From Bugulina stolonifera (taxonomy: Eukaryota > Bryozoa > Gymnolaemata > Cheilostomatida > Bugulidae), in the NCBI GenBank assembly GCA_935421135.1, contig OW285188.1:19383233-19447232 (forward strand): 64,000 bases of DNA, in the 5' to 3' direction. The stretch's first letter is position 1. Every line of letters begins with the position of its first letter. Below the pieces are notes generated by a model that had not been told where the DNA came from, ran no database searches, and worked only from the letters and a program-made list of their open reading frames with translations. This document shows positions 50,416-62,639 of the stretch, piece after piece. Made by a program: the position numbers and the translations under genes.

Positions 50416-53400
50416 ATGGTGGCTCCAAGGGTGTCCAGCTCTCTTCTTATCCTCCTGCATTGCGTGGTGTCTGTGGTAGGTCCAGCACCACCACCTCCAG
50501 GTGAGATACTATGCACCATACATTTTATAATGTTGTGGGCTTAATGTCATGTACATAGTAGGTAAATGTGTTGTATTTATTTACATATTGTATAACATAG
50601 TAAATATTAATAATGTTATATGGTAAATTGAACAAGTACATGTATTAATAAAATCGTTCGCATTCAATTTATTACTCTGTATTTTCTGCACTGTTTTGGT
50701 GAATAAGTTACAAGTCTGTAAAATTCAGATTTTATAATACGTTGCACGCTGAATCATCTCATTGGTTGTTCTCAGCTTCCTGTGCTGCCGCTGTGTGTGA
50801 CACTACATTTTCATCCGGGTAAGTGTATTGTTATAACTTCTATAATTTCATTCTTTAAACTCCTTGTATACATACATGTAGTTACACATTATATTAGGTC
50901 TTGTATATGGGTGGTGCATTTTCTATTATTGAATGTATATTACGCATTTTTTGGTCTGTGTTTTTGCCGTTAGTTTTATAAATATTATTCCCATATTTAT
51001 CAGGTACTCTGAGAAAGTATACACTGCATCAGATGCCAGTCTAATAAATCCAGAACGAGGTGGAGCACGACTTTTGATCAGTAAAGCTTCTAGCCCTGTA
51101 CCTCTCACAGTAAGTCATAGTATCACACCATTTTTGCTGGTCACCATGCTAATGTTATTATAAACTCATGCATGTACTGTAGGCCTATTAATACGTAATC
51201 ATTAAAATATCATCTTGAAAGTCCTGCATGTTAAAACCAGGCTGATTTACATTTCTGAAATGGAATACATTTTTGTCTTATATTTTTGTGGTAATTTCTA
51301 CTTTTATGAAAAGTTAGGAGATATTATTGGTATATACATGTAGGCCTATTTATGCTAATGAACTTGCATAGAGGTTGACAATTAGTTGAGATAGTAGTTG
51401 TCTTCTCTTTGAACTTTGTATTAAAATGTATACGCTGTTAACCCACCTTTGACTCACCATGCACCGGTTTGTTTATTATGTACAGGTATCAGGTCTAGAT
51501 AACTACCGAAGTACTGACTACATCAACATAATATGGAGGCAGTGGTACCTTGATACATTCTTCACTGCCAGCATATCAGAAAGTTTCCTTACTCATATCC
51601 AAAGTGACTTTGACGCACTCCGCAGTACTGGGTTCAAGGCCACTGTAAGATTTGCTTACACAGAAGACCAGGTATAGCGTGTCATGACATACTTGTACTT
51701 CTTGTATCACAGCTTTTCGTACCTCTAAGTACAGTCGTGTGATACATGATTGTAATGCGCTCTCATAATACAATACAGTAATACAATCTTGTAAATAATA
51801 CAGTATTGAACTTTTGTAATACAATATGACAATAAAACACTGTAACATACTCTTGTATTAGCAGAATATAATATCAACCATATTTATAATATAATACTGT
51901 AACACACTTCTGTAATACAATATGGTAAGACACCAACCGCATAATACATTATTGTAATACGCTAATGTAACACAGTAATATTGACATTACACCATTGATA
52001 TTAGAATGCTGCCATGACAGAACCAGAGAAGGACCAGCTATTGGCACACATAGCTCAGTTGAAGCCTCTCTTTCAAGCTAATGAAGATGTTATACTGTCT
52101 GTCCAAATGGGCTTTATTGGTGCTTGGGGTAAATATAAATATTAAAATAATATGATAATATGTAAAAACAAGTAGTGTCCCATGTAAATAATTCACTTTA
52201 CGGTTTTGACCTCCCCATTTGCAGGATATGAAACTGTGATAATGAAATTCATCGCCATTAAATATCTATCCATGAGTGTACTTTGGGAATTATGGAATTG
52301 TCTTTTCACAACTAATAATATTATATTGGTTTCCGTTGTGATAATATAATCATTGTGCTTGACAGACAAAAATTAATGCAATAGATAAACACGCAATATT
52401 CAAAATACAAATTTGATAGACTTGGAAAATAAAAATGTTTCACAGCTCAACATGAAACTTTGTACATGTATACACAGGTGAATGGTATTACACGACACAC
52501 TTTGGTAATGCTGGGGTTCTCACTGAAGCTGATGAAGAGAATCGACGGGATGTGGTCAATGCGCTGATGGCGGCCGTACCGAGTAGCAGGTCCTTCCATA
52601 TAAGGACTCTTGCACAGAAACGGTACATTACAGGAGAATCGTCAGCTCTGACATCTTCAGAATACAGAAATCCAGCCAATAACGCATCTAGAATAGGTAA
52701 ATATATTTTATGAGATATTTCTTTGTGGTTGGGGTTACTCAAGTAAAAATAGAGAGTACTCTATTTCTTTTTTTTTTGCAAAGAACCAGGGCTATTTTAG
52801 ACTTCCTGCTTTTGCACATAACTCCATATACATAGTACAGATTATGTAAGCAGTAGAACTAACTCATTCATAAGGTTTTTTCTGAATTTATCTATAATGC
52901 TGATCCATATGATTGATACTGCTGAAGTTACACGTTGACTACACAATGTAATACATGTATTTTATTTATAACTTCTGTCAAGTTGTTTGCTATGCAGTCT
53001 TATATACATGTACATGTATATATATATATGTGTGTGGGTGTGTTTGACTCACATAAGAATGTATAGGAATTACTAAATACATATATAGTGTAGCCTGGGT
53101 TCTATCCCTTCCATAGCGGTGGGTGAGAATGCTGGTAGTTGATTATAGGGCTTCAGCTAAGGATTGGCCAAGCAGATTTATTTGGCTCAAGTTCTACAAT
53201 GAACCAATCATGGGCACTAATAAGCTATTGATCATAATTAGAAGTTGTCCTCTCCCAACTTCTAATTATGATCAATAGCTTATTAGTGCCCATGGAATCA
53301 ATGCACTATCTAGCTATAATTACTAGTTTCACATGGTATGAATGATCGCGTTCAACCATGCATAACAGGCTTCCATGATCATGTCTGACAGCTGAATTCA

Positions 53401-56400
53401 GAAATATGCTGTTTCTATTTTGTGAAAACTTATTTAATTCTTAGGTTTGAAAATTATTTAGTAATAATTTGGTAAGAATATTAGAGTAGTTGGAACAATT
53501 TATATGCAATTTTACAGCTCACAGCAGCCGCCATGTCACGTAGGGTCAGAGAAATTTTCCAGTGGTGCCCGAAATTTCGGCTTTCGTGGAAAGTAGCATT
53601 GACCAACAGTTGCATGAATTGTATACACTAGCATGAGCCATCTAATAAATACTTGAGATATACATTGTACTGTATATCACATTATGTTTATATTTATACA
53701 AATATAATTCAAGGGCACCACAATGACTGCTTCCTGGCCAGTAGTACAGATTTTGGCACCTATGGGGATGTTGCTGTTGATTATCCATATTTAAATGAAG
53801 ACACCAAATACGTACCGATGGGAGGGGAAACTTGTATACTTAATTCACCAAGGTTAGAGAAAACATTTTCGTTTTTTATAGCTGTGGATCTAGTTAGGCC
53901 TACATGTACATCACCTACATTTTATTTATGTGGCCATAGCTTTCTTGTTCATTCTCCAAGAGCTCGGCTACATAAGAGGCTTTTAGTTCATTTTTGGCCA
54001 ACGGAACCTCGTTTTTAGGGCAAAACAGCGCACCGTTTCTATCAATTGATCGGCATATCAGCCGTTGCACCATCCTGCCACTTATGAGTCATCGCATCTA
54101 ATCAAATATATAAACTAGTGAACTTGTAACATAACAAAGGTGCGAGTGTTTACTAATCAAAATTACTCAAGTTTGCTGAACTAACAGAAAGGGAATATGT
54201 TGTAAGCTAAGTTAATTAAATTATTATTTAAAATGTGGAGGCGACTTTATTCTTAGGAATAATAATCTTATTTTGTGGGGTTACTTACATTGTTTGCATA
54301 CGCAAGTAAATGTTATGCCATCTTTGATATGCGCTTTACATGAATTTGTTGACGTACATCACCTACCACCTACGCAAACTGAGGTGATACTACCCTTTCA
54401 ATATATTTGTACCTGGTACTATGAAAGTAAGCACATATTGTATGCTTATGGGGAGATACCCATAATTTACATGTAAGATATTGAAATATAGCCGAACAGC
54501 GTTTACAAAGATTGCAATAGTATTGGTAATAACATGACATGATAAAAATGAATTAGCGACTGTTCGGAGATGTCAGTTCGAAACAGGACGTTCCGAAAAC
54601 AGTTGTTTGGTGAACATTAGCAATTTCACCACAGAGCGTCTTTGGTGAGATTGCTAATGTTCAGCATGTTGCACTTTGACATTTGACTTTTACTATTTTA
54701 TGATCATGTATGGTGTCACGTAGTGCTATGCTATTTTATGGTCGTGTATGTTTATGCTGTCACGTGGAGCTATGTGTTGTAGAAGCGACTGCCCTACTGC
54801 TGAGGAAGAATTGGAAAAGTTTCACTGGACCTTCCTGAATCTGGCGTACAATGTGATGGTGCTGAATGAGTGGAAGGCACAGGGTTGTTTTGATGGAATA
54901 CTCAAGTACGTGTCAGAGCAATTCCTTTATTATTGCAGGATATTGCTCTACATTTATTATCTACGAGACATGACTTTCCAGTGTTCAATATAAATTTCCG
55001 ACATGTAATACAGTCTGCGTATAATACATGTTTTGCAGTAATGGTTTTATTGTGCTATGCTGGGTTGTGACAGTATGACCTTTTACAATACGATGTGGTG
55101 TGATGTAATACATGCATGTATATGTAGCAGCGTTAATAAGGTAATATGGGCGACTTGATGACTGTCAGCTCTGCTAACCCTACCAGCAGCCGATCATATA
55201 TTTCTTTATTACTGACCTATGTTATTGGCAGGTGAAACCATTTACAGTAAAAAAGTATCTACTTGAGACCGTCACTGCATGTCCATTGATATGCAGGCAT
55301 ATAATATATATTATCTACTTTAACAGAAGGCTGGGGCATAGACTACGCCTCACCAGAGCCTTCCTTCCCAACAAGGCCCGGTCTGGAAAGGATGTCTGTT
55401 TTAGAATAGACTTTATCAATGATGGTTACGCAGCTCCCATAAACCCCCGGGAAGTGAGGCTTGTCTTCCGATCTCTCGAGTAAGACTCTATTTGTAATAC
55501 ACGCTCGCATATAATCTGAGGGTACAACACATGTGTTTTATTCTATGGTTCAGTTAAGTCATTTCCCTGATGAATGTACCTTTGTGTATATATTAATGTA
55601 CTATTTATCTCAGTGGCCGTCATGTGTACACCAGTCACCACATACCAGAGTTCACTCAAGCCGAGCCTTGGCTCCCTGAATCTGGAGAGATCTCTGTTCT
55701 GTTCGGTATTAACCTACTCAACATGGCAGCTGGTAATTATCAAGTTCTGCTCTGGTTTAAAGACCCGTTGCTGTCTGACCCAGAGTACAATATTCTACTG
55801 GCTAATCAGAATGTTCCAGAAATTAGTTATGGACTCAATAACTTCAACCATGTCATTAAGGTAAGATCCAGTGTTACCAGGTAGTAACGAGTGTTACCAG
55901 GTAGTAACGAGTGTTACCAGGTAATAACGAGTGTTACCAGGTAACAACTATTGTTACAAGGTAATAACTATTGTTGCCAGGTAATAATTATTGTTACCAG
56001 ACTTTTTAAGGTAACCTGTTCAGCAATAGTGTAGTAGTAAGAGATGGACGGACAGTAGAAATAGCCTAGTTTCACAACATATTTCTATTTGGACCCTCGT
56101 ATTGTCTACAGGATTAGGAACCCACACCACTAGTTCATTTATAATAAACTCTCCTTGCTGGCTGTAAGATATCTGTATACTAAAGTAATGTTATACTCTA
56201 TATACTGTAGATTAAACCTGCTGGAACCAGCACTCAGACTCCATTCTGTTCTCCTCTTGATCCAACATCTCCCACGTTTAGCTATTCTAAAAGACTGAGG
56301 TGTTATGAGAACTGTGATGGTATGTCGACTTGTATTCACAAATGTGAACTATTCATTGTAGTATGTAGCTTCCTGTACAGTAACAAACCTAGGAAAATGT

Positions 56401-57963
56401 ATTTACCACTGCTTTGCTGTGTACCTCTTTAGTAGGCCTTTGTATTAGGAATTTCGTATAATGTAACTTTATGGTTACCTATAATAATAATTATGGGTAG
56501 TAAGTAGATGTGTGGTAATTCATTGTCTTTGCTTGCTTTCAGGCTTGGAGTCAGAGAACAGTCGTCTGCCTGACCAGACCAGTTTTTGTACCAACAATCT
56601 GTTGGTGAACCCTAATTTCAAAAATGGAACAAAAGGTATTGGAAGATTATTTCACATTTTGTGCTTTCATACTTTTTGCTACTACACTGTACACATATTA
56701 TGTAATCTTAATTTACAGCGAGCATAGAAGTCGTGTCATGCACATTTTTCTGTGGGAAAAGTCAACTTGGCAAATGCTTCAGAGAAAAACTTTATAATTT
56801 TAGTTAGGCTCAAAAATTTGTTAGAAACGGGACCCAATCTTTGACTAACAGACTAAGTATATCACTCGTCGTTAACAATAACTACCATAGTTTATGACGA
56901 TGAAAGGCTAATTGCATTGTGCTATAGTTGAATTTTGAAATTGTTAGTATGAATTTATTTGCACAAGAATATTATTATTCGCATTTTATTGGTTTCATGT
57001 GAACTGAAATTGTCTCCGTCCTGTTTTGTATAGGGTACGAAAAGACACACAGAATTCAAATAACCAGCGAGTATTTCTTTGATACATCCACTGCCCCAGT
57101 TCAGGATCCAGATGATGACAAAGCTGTCAAGATGTTCTGCAGTGAAACCAGGAAAGGAGGCAAATGGTATCAATATGTCAGATTTGACCCCAGGTAAACA
57201 GAGTTATACATTATAGCAGAGTTATACATGGTATGGATGATACCTTAAAAACAGGTGGAGATAACTTTGTACGATTGTGGTATTTTGTTTCCTCCACATG
57301 TTTGCAATATTTATCAATAGGAGTATATTATTACATGAGCTTTACTGTGTATTAATATGAATATTTGTTCAAAGTTGTCAGGTGATTCCTGCATGTAAAG
57401 TCAAGTATTTCCTGTGTATTACAGTGAGAACGTTCGAGAACTGACAGTCAGCCTGTGGAGTTATGTTGATACGGATGAACTGACACCACCAGAGATACGC
57501 GGAGACTATGCTCTCTTCATGCATATCACTGTACGTTCATTACTACTTGTAGCAGCTTGTTGTGTTATGTGTTATGTTAGCCTTACATACTCCGACGTAT
57601 TTGGTTCATATAAAAAGTTTTTTATTGATGGGCATGTCATTAGCCCTTGTGTCCACTTTATATTAGCACTTGTGTCCACTTTATATTAGTACTTGTGCCC
57701 ACTTTATATTAGTACTTGTGCCCACTTTATTCACGAGAATTAATGACGTCTTTTTTCAGAAGGAAGACGGCACCAAAAAAAATGAAAGAGTTCTGTTTGA
57801 TGCGAGAATTGGTGGCTGGCAGAGGAGACAACTTCGACTGACTGTAGGGAAGAATATAGTGAAAGTGAGAGTTGGAGCTCGTTGCAGACGAGCTAGCGGA
57901 CCAGTGTACTTTGATGAGATGGGGTTGTTTGCTGCTCCCGCCAAATGTATTCCAGCCAATTAA
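50416..57963 (+). CDS. Secreted DUF4874-DUF4832 protein with C-terminal jelly-roll-like module
   Basis: Function unknown. Exons: 50416-50500, 50776-50818, 51004-51109, 51486-51671, 52005-52128, 52478-52696, 53714-53852, 54783-54905, 55327-55479, 55614-55860, 56211-56319, 56543-56635, 57034-57193, 57425-57530, 57760-57963 (2097 nt, 698 aa), all phases closing. Residues 1 to about 22 are a signal peptide (Leu/Val-rich), followed by a Pro run. NPERGG (58-63) and MGFIGAWGEWYY (175-186) are hallmarks of the TIM-barrel-like DUF4874 domain; Glu183 sits where a catalytic acid might be. DUF4832 follows (CFRIDFINDGYAAPINPREV), expected to be a beta-sandwich. The last ~180 residues open with NLLVNPNFKNG and close with GPVYFDEMGLF, the pattern of carbohydrate-binding jelly rolls (CBM4/9-like). 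Cysteine-rich, consistent with secretion. A carbohydrate-active or matrix role is inference. The terminal module recurs alone in the next gene. Confidence 0.85.
53210..53293. repeat. Perfect 38-bp hairpin
   Basis: Two exactly complementary 38-bp arms (53210-53247 and 53256-53293) around an 8-nt loop, in intron 6 of the DUF4832 gene. The arm begins ATGGGCACTAATAAGCTATT; a diverged single arm recurs near 63102-63142 (ATGGGCACTTGCAAACTAAT). Perfect arms imply a recent origin; likely a miniature fold-back element. Confidence 0.95.
54612..54662. repeat. 20-bp inverted repeat (hairpin)
   Basis: GAACATTAGCAATTTCACCA at 54612-54631 and its complement with one mismatch at 54643-54662, separated by 11 nt, in intron 7 of the DUF4832 gene, about 120 bp before the acceptor. 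Confidence 0.9.
55866..55998 (+). repeat. 20-bp tandem repeat starting at a splice donor
   Basis: About six units of gtgttaccaggtagtaacga, decaying rightwards. It starts within 6 nt of the donor after the 55614-55860 exon, and every unit contains CAG/GTARTAA, a donor-like sequence. Confidence 0.85.
57640..57730 (+). repeat. 22-bp tandem repeat, about four copies, last intron of the DUF4832 gene
   Basis: Units of TTGTGTCCACTTTATATTAG plus two bases. The same repeat occupies the equivalent intron of the downstream paralogue, where it has grown to about 16 copies (62060-62405). Confidence 0.9.
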
Positions 57964-58115
57964 CAACTGCCATTTGTCACCTATATATGCAATGTATAGA
58001 ATCTTTATACTGGTTCATACTATTACCTTCACTGCAATACATGTATGTTCTGTTATAGCTTGTTCTAGATATGAGATTATTAAACTACCATCAAAGTGGC
58101 AATAGTTATTAACTA

Positions 58116-58121
58116 AATAAA
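58116..58121 (+). terminator. Poly(A) signal of the DUF4832 gene
   Basis: AATAAA 150 bp after the stop, conserved in the paralogue at 62792-62797. Confidence 0.65.
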
Positions 58122-59029
58122 GCTTACAGCAAATAACAATACAGTGATGGTCTTGTACTGGCTGCAGATGTACTAAATTCATGTACAATATTTTTGTGCT
58201 CTATATTATTGGCAAAATTTTCAGACCTCTAAGACATTCATCAGCATTCCAAATGAGTAATTTTAGAATTGGTCTTACCTATTTATTAGTGCAGAATGTG
58301 TCATGTCACATTTAACTTGTCCGAGGTCGGGCATCCACTACAGTATCACCTTAGTAACGACCTTCATGCACTAATAATTTATATCTTGTCCAAGGCGGAA
58401 TCGCCACCAACTTCGCTATATCGTCTTTTTGGGGTATTGCTGTATACACCTCCATTGGTTCCTTGTGTACTGATTGGCCCATTCTGCTTTAGCCGAATTC
58501 TATAAATAGTGGCAGCTTCCTGTGCAGATCAGTTCTCAAACCTCATTTTGTACTAGGCATTCCCGACACTGTATAAAATCCACTTGAGCTTTTCGCTACC
58601 TTGTTTGATATATGTTGGACTAACTATCATGGACTTACCGTTAGAGTAGTAGTGCTATTACTGCTATATTGTATTCAGACACACTCACACTGATCATTTG
58701 GTAAATAATCAAACCCACCAAAGGGGGCTTATCACTGGGGCCCATGTAAGCTCAGTGGGAAACTGAGGCATGACGATGGCCGCATCAGATGGCTTTGTGA
58801 AACTATAAAACGTGTGGCCATGTGTGCCTATAACACATGTATATACTATAATATACAGTACATGTACATGGACATGCATGTGTAGTATACAATGTGTGCA
58901 TAATGTAGTTATACTGTATAGCCGATAGGTCTGTCACAACACAATCTAACTTTGGATTAAGTTCCCCTAAATCTGATGTAGTAGTTGTTTTCACAAACTA
59001 AGTTTCTGACACAGTCTAGTTTGGTCAAG

Positions 59030-59225
59030 TGATGTTTGGCCGCATCCGTCACACCTGCCACGAACACACTGGTCCAAGTCGAACACAAGACCATGTTTTG
59101 TAAATAAAAACTAAAGGGAGCTGATGAGCTGTGGATGTTTTGCTTCGACCAAACAAAAATTCCTTTAGCTTTATAAGTTGATGTTGAGCCGCCATCTTGT
59201 CATTTTGTTTGCAACCTCAACTAGT
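59030..59225. repeat. Dispersed repeat, copy 2
   Basis: Orthologous within the tandem duplication to 63440-63615 and more distantly related to 45860-46060. Contains GAGCTGTGGATGTTTTGCTT and GCCGCCATCTTGTCATTTTG-like segments. Confidence 0.5.
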
Positions 59226-59531
59226 TTAAGTGTATGAAACAATTATTTATGCCCAACCACTGTAGCAGTTTGCCATTTTAGGATACTTTTTCATGTGAAA
59301 TTAAACTCAATCGGTTCTGCTGTATAGATTCACTGATCAATGATGGGCTTTAAGATTCAGTAATTACCCCTTTAAGAGGATGGTTGCGTCTCAATGTGTA
59401 ATTCGGCAAAAACTGCAAATATGTATCATAAGATTTAACAACAACAACATTGTCAAATGTTTACCAAAAGTGTAAAATTTGTGGTGGTATCAACATTGGG
59501 CTCTTCATAGGTGACAGATAACACAGCCATA

Positions 59532-62500
59532 ATGGTCGATCAAAAATATTGTAAGCTGTTTCTTGTAACATATCTACTAATTTGTCTGACAAACCACGCT
59601 ACTCAGGCTGCAGGTACGTTAAAGTGTTGGTAACAACACTGCTATTGTTCTCAAATTCTATTCTATCTATTCAATGTATTGCGCTTGTATTAACAAAAAT
59701 GTGAACCATTAATTATAGTGTAGTTCTTGCACAGTAACAAACCAACGGAGGAAGCTGTATTAACCACTACTTTGCTGTATACTTTATTAAATTTCCTAGA
59801 GAAATATTGTATTTAATGTAACTTTTATCTTTACCTATTATGGGTAATAAGTGCATATACTGTACTGTAGATGTGTAGTAGTCATTCATCGTCTTTGCTT
59901 GCTTTCAGACTCAGAGTCAGAAACCGATCCTCTTCCTGACCAGACCAGTTTTTGTACCAACAATCTGTTGGTGAACCCTAATTTCAAAAATGGAACAGAA
60001 GGTACTGCACTATTATTTTTCATTTTGTGATTTTGCATTTGCTACTATACTATACATGTATATAGGCCTAATTTGCAGTGAGCATTGAAGTCATATCATG
60101 TACATTTTTTGATTTAAAAATTGAACTTACTAAATTTGTAGGAGGAAAGAATTTGCAATTTAGTTAGACTCAAAAATTTGTTAGAAAAAGGACCCAATCT
60201 TTGACCAACAGACGGAGTAGATAACTCTGCGTTGACAATAAAAATCGGAGTTCAGAGCGATGAAAGTCTAATTATATTATATTGTGATACATAAATTTAA
60301 CAAAGTTGTGAATATGGATTTATTTGAACAAGAAAAAGAACATTATAGAGCCACGATATATTGGGTTCATGTGAACTGAAATTGTCTCCCTCCTGTTTTG
60401 TGTAGGGTACAATAAGACACGGAGAATTCAGATAACCAGCGAGTATTTCTTTAATACATCCACTGCCCCAGTTCAGGATCCAGATGATGACAAAGCTGTC
60501 AAGATGTTCTGCGCTAAAACTAGGAAAGGAGGCAAATGGTATCAATATGTCAGATTTGACCCCAGGTAAACAGAGTTATACATTATAGCAGAGTTATACA
60601 TGGTATGGATGATACCTTAAAGGGCAGGTGGAGATAACTTCCCACGATTGTGGAATATATGGCTATATACATGGTATCTCTATTTGGTATTGTCCTCTCC
60701 TGCTCTATAGATTCAACATAGAACACTGCTTCATTCATGCTTGTGTACATGGTATAGTTTTATTATAAATATAAAATTATAATCAACCAGATTGCCGAGA
60801 AAAATAACTAAAGCTGGTAGGCTGCTAAGTTACACGGCTCTATGTCAGTATGCTAATATAAACTGGTAAATTAGTGTGATTGCTTCTATTTGCTGCGGCA
60901 GCAGTAATAAAGCTGTTTGTACTATGACAGCTGTTCAAGGTTATAAGGTGTTTTCCATGTCTATAATAATTTTCATGTGTGTAAAGTCAGGTATTTCCTG
61001 CATATTACAGTGAGAACGTTCGAGAACTGACAGTGAGTCTGTGGAGTTATGTTGATACAGATGAACTGACACCACCAGAGATACGTGGTGACTACGCTCT
61101 CTTCATGCATATCACTGTACGTTCATTACTACATCAATTGATAGTATTATGTTAGCCTTAGTTCTATCTAACTAGACTGGTGGTACTCATACTAATAAAG
61201 AAAATTGCTCTCACTTCAGTTTTGACGAAGACTACGAATAACTCATTTACCATTCAGACCTGCACCTGCTACGTTATTGTTGATGTGCATTACAACTAAC
61301 AATGTACATACTCCAATATATTGCTGTGTTTGGTTGGGTAACTGAGGTGCAGCCGTACAACACACAGGCCAGAGTTGCGAGGGAGAGAGTCAGAACTGGC
61401 TGACCAAGCAGAAGCTAAGGGGGGCATGTCCAACCGAACAGCGATACACATAACAAGGAATGGGTGATGATGACCCCGGAGTAGCCGTCAAGGTCCTAGT
61501 CACGCAAGACTCGGTCGTGTGGGTGCGACTTCTATAGCTAGATTGGGACTGTACCTGAGAAGACCCAAGGCCAGGGGAGAGTGCCTAATACTCTACTGTT
61601 AGCAGTAAAGAGATTGTGTAGTTCAAGTAGTAAGATAAATTATTGAAAAACAGCCTACAGACAACTTAATAAGAATGCAAAATTGTGCTCCTTTAATATG
61701 AAAATTAGTTCCGAACCAAGGTCAATAGGTCAAAGGGTACATTAGGTCGGTCTCGGACCAAAAAGGATTCGCGTCACAAAGACGTACAAAATGGTCTCGG
61801 ATCGGAGTGTAAAGAGGCTACTATATGAATCAAAAAGGACAGTTTACAATGGAATAAACTAGCATGATACATAGTATAGTATAGCCCAAAGACATCAGTA
61901 TAAGTAGCGATTATTACTAATGCGTATGCACACACTTCAATGCATTCAAGGTACGACAAGGTGTGCAATGGCGGAAATGTCAATGTTATTAAAGTGTGTG
62001 TCGACACAGGACACAACAATATTTGGTTCGTATAGAAAGATTTTTTGTTAATGGACATGTCATTAGTACTTGTGTCCACTTTATATTAGTACTTGTGCCC
62101 ACTTTATATTAGCACTTGTGTCCACTTTATATTAGTACTTGTGCCCACTTTATATTAGTACTTGTGTCCACTTTATGTTAGTACTTGTGCCCACTTTATA
62201 TTAGTACTTGTGCCCACTTTATATTAGCACTTGTGTCCACTTTATATTAGCACTTGTGTCCACTTTATATTAGTACTTGTGTCCACTTTATATTAGCACT
62301 TGTGTCCACTTTATATTAGTACTTGTGCCCACTTTATATTAGTACTTGTGCCCACTTTATATTAGCACTTGTGTCCACTTTATATTAGCACTTGTGCCCA
62401 TTTTATTCACGAGAATTGATGACGTCTTTTTTCAGAAGGAAGACGGCAGCACAAAGAATGAAAGAGTTCTGTTTGATGCGAGAGTTAGTGGCTGGCAGAG

Positions 62501-62639
62501 GAGACAACTTCGACTGACTGTAGGGAAGAATATAGTGAAAGTGAGAGTTGGAGCTCGTTGCAGACGAACTAGCGGACCAGTGTACTTTGATGAGATGGGG
62601 TTGTTTGCTGCTCCCGCCAAATGTATTCCGGCCAATTAA
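59532..62639 (+). CDS. Secreted stand-alone paralogue of the jelly-roll-like module
   Basis: Exons 59532-59613, 59909-60001, 60406-60565, 61011-61116, 62436-62639 (645 nt, 214 aa). The first exon is a signal peptide (MVDQKYCKLFLVTYLLICLT, ending ATQAA) with no counterpart in the preceding gene. The remaining four exons match exons 12-15 of the DUF4832 gene almost base for base, with identical phases, and even introns align in part. Few residues differ (for example FDTSTAP to FNTSTAP, CSETRK to CAKTRK, RRASG to RRTSG). The product would be a small secreted protein opening with NLLVNPNFKNG and closing with VYFDEMGLF, plausibly a carbohydrate-binding jelly roll. High identity indicates recent duplication or gene conversion. 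Function is unknown. Confidence 0.87.
61157..62018. mobile_element. Insertion of about 0.86 kb specific to the second paralogue
   Basis: The equivalent intron of the first gene is 229 bp and runs directly from TTATGTTAGCCTTA to TATTTGGTTC; here 0.86 kb of unrelated sequence lies between them. A block at about 61360-61640 is richer in GC than its surroundings. No inverted termini, target duplication or protein frame was recognised, so the class is open. Confidence 0.5.
62060..62405 (+). repeat. 22-bp minisatellite, about 16 copies
   Basis: Units alternate between TAGTACTTGTG(T/C)CCACTTTA and TAGCACTTGTG(T/C)CCACTTTA. It expanded relative to the approximately four copies at 57640-57730 in the sister gene, after or during the duplication. 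It ends about 30 bp before the last acceptor. Confidence 0.93.

Larger units (their letters stand above)
57964..59531. other. Spacer between tandem paralogues, with 3' UTR and presumed promoter
   Basis: Begins with the DUF4832 gene 3' UTR and AATAAA at 58116-58121. From about 58140 it should include the promoter of the stand-alone module gene. Most of it is homologous, with indels, to 62815-63965, which precedes the third copy. A diverged dispersed repeat lies at about 59030-59225. Confidence 0.6.

Noticed and set aside
53853..54018. Continuation of the DUF4832 exon 7 frame
   Set aside because: Read-through past a donor (AAG/GTTAGA); the downstream exon at 54783 restores family sequence in phase.
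61774..62079. 101-codon minus-strand frame
   Set aside because: Within an insertion and a minisatellite; no recognised domain or splice context.
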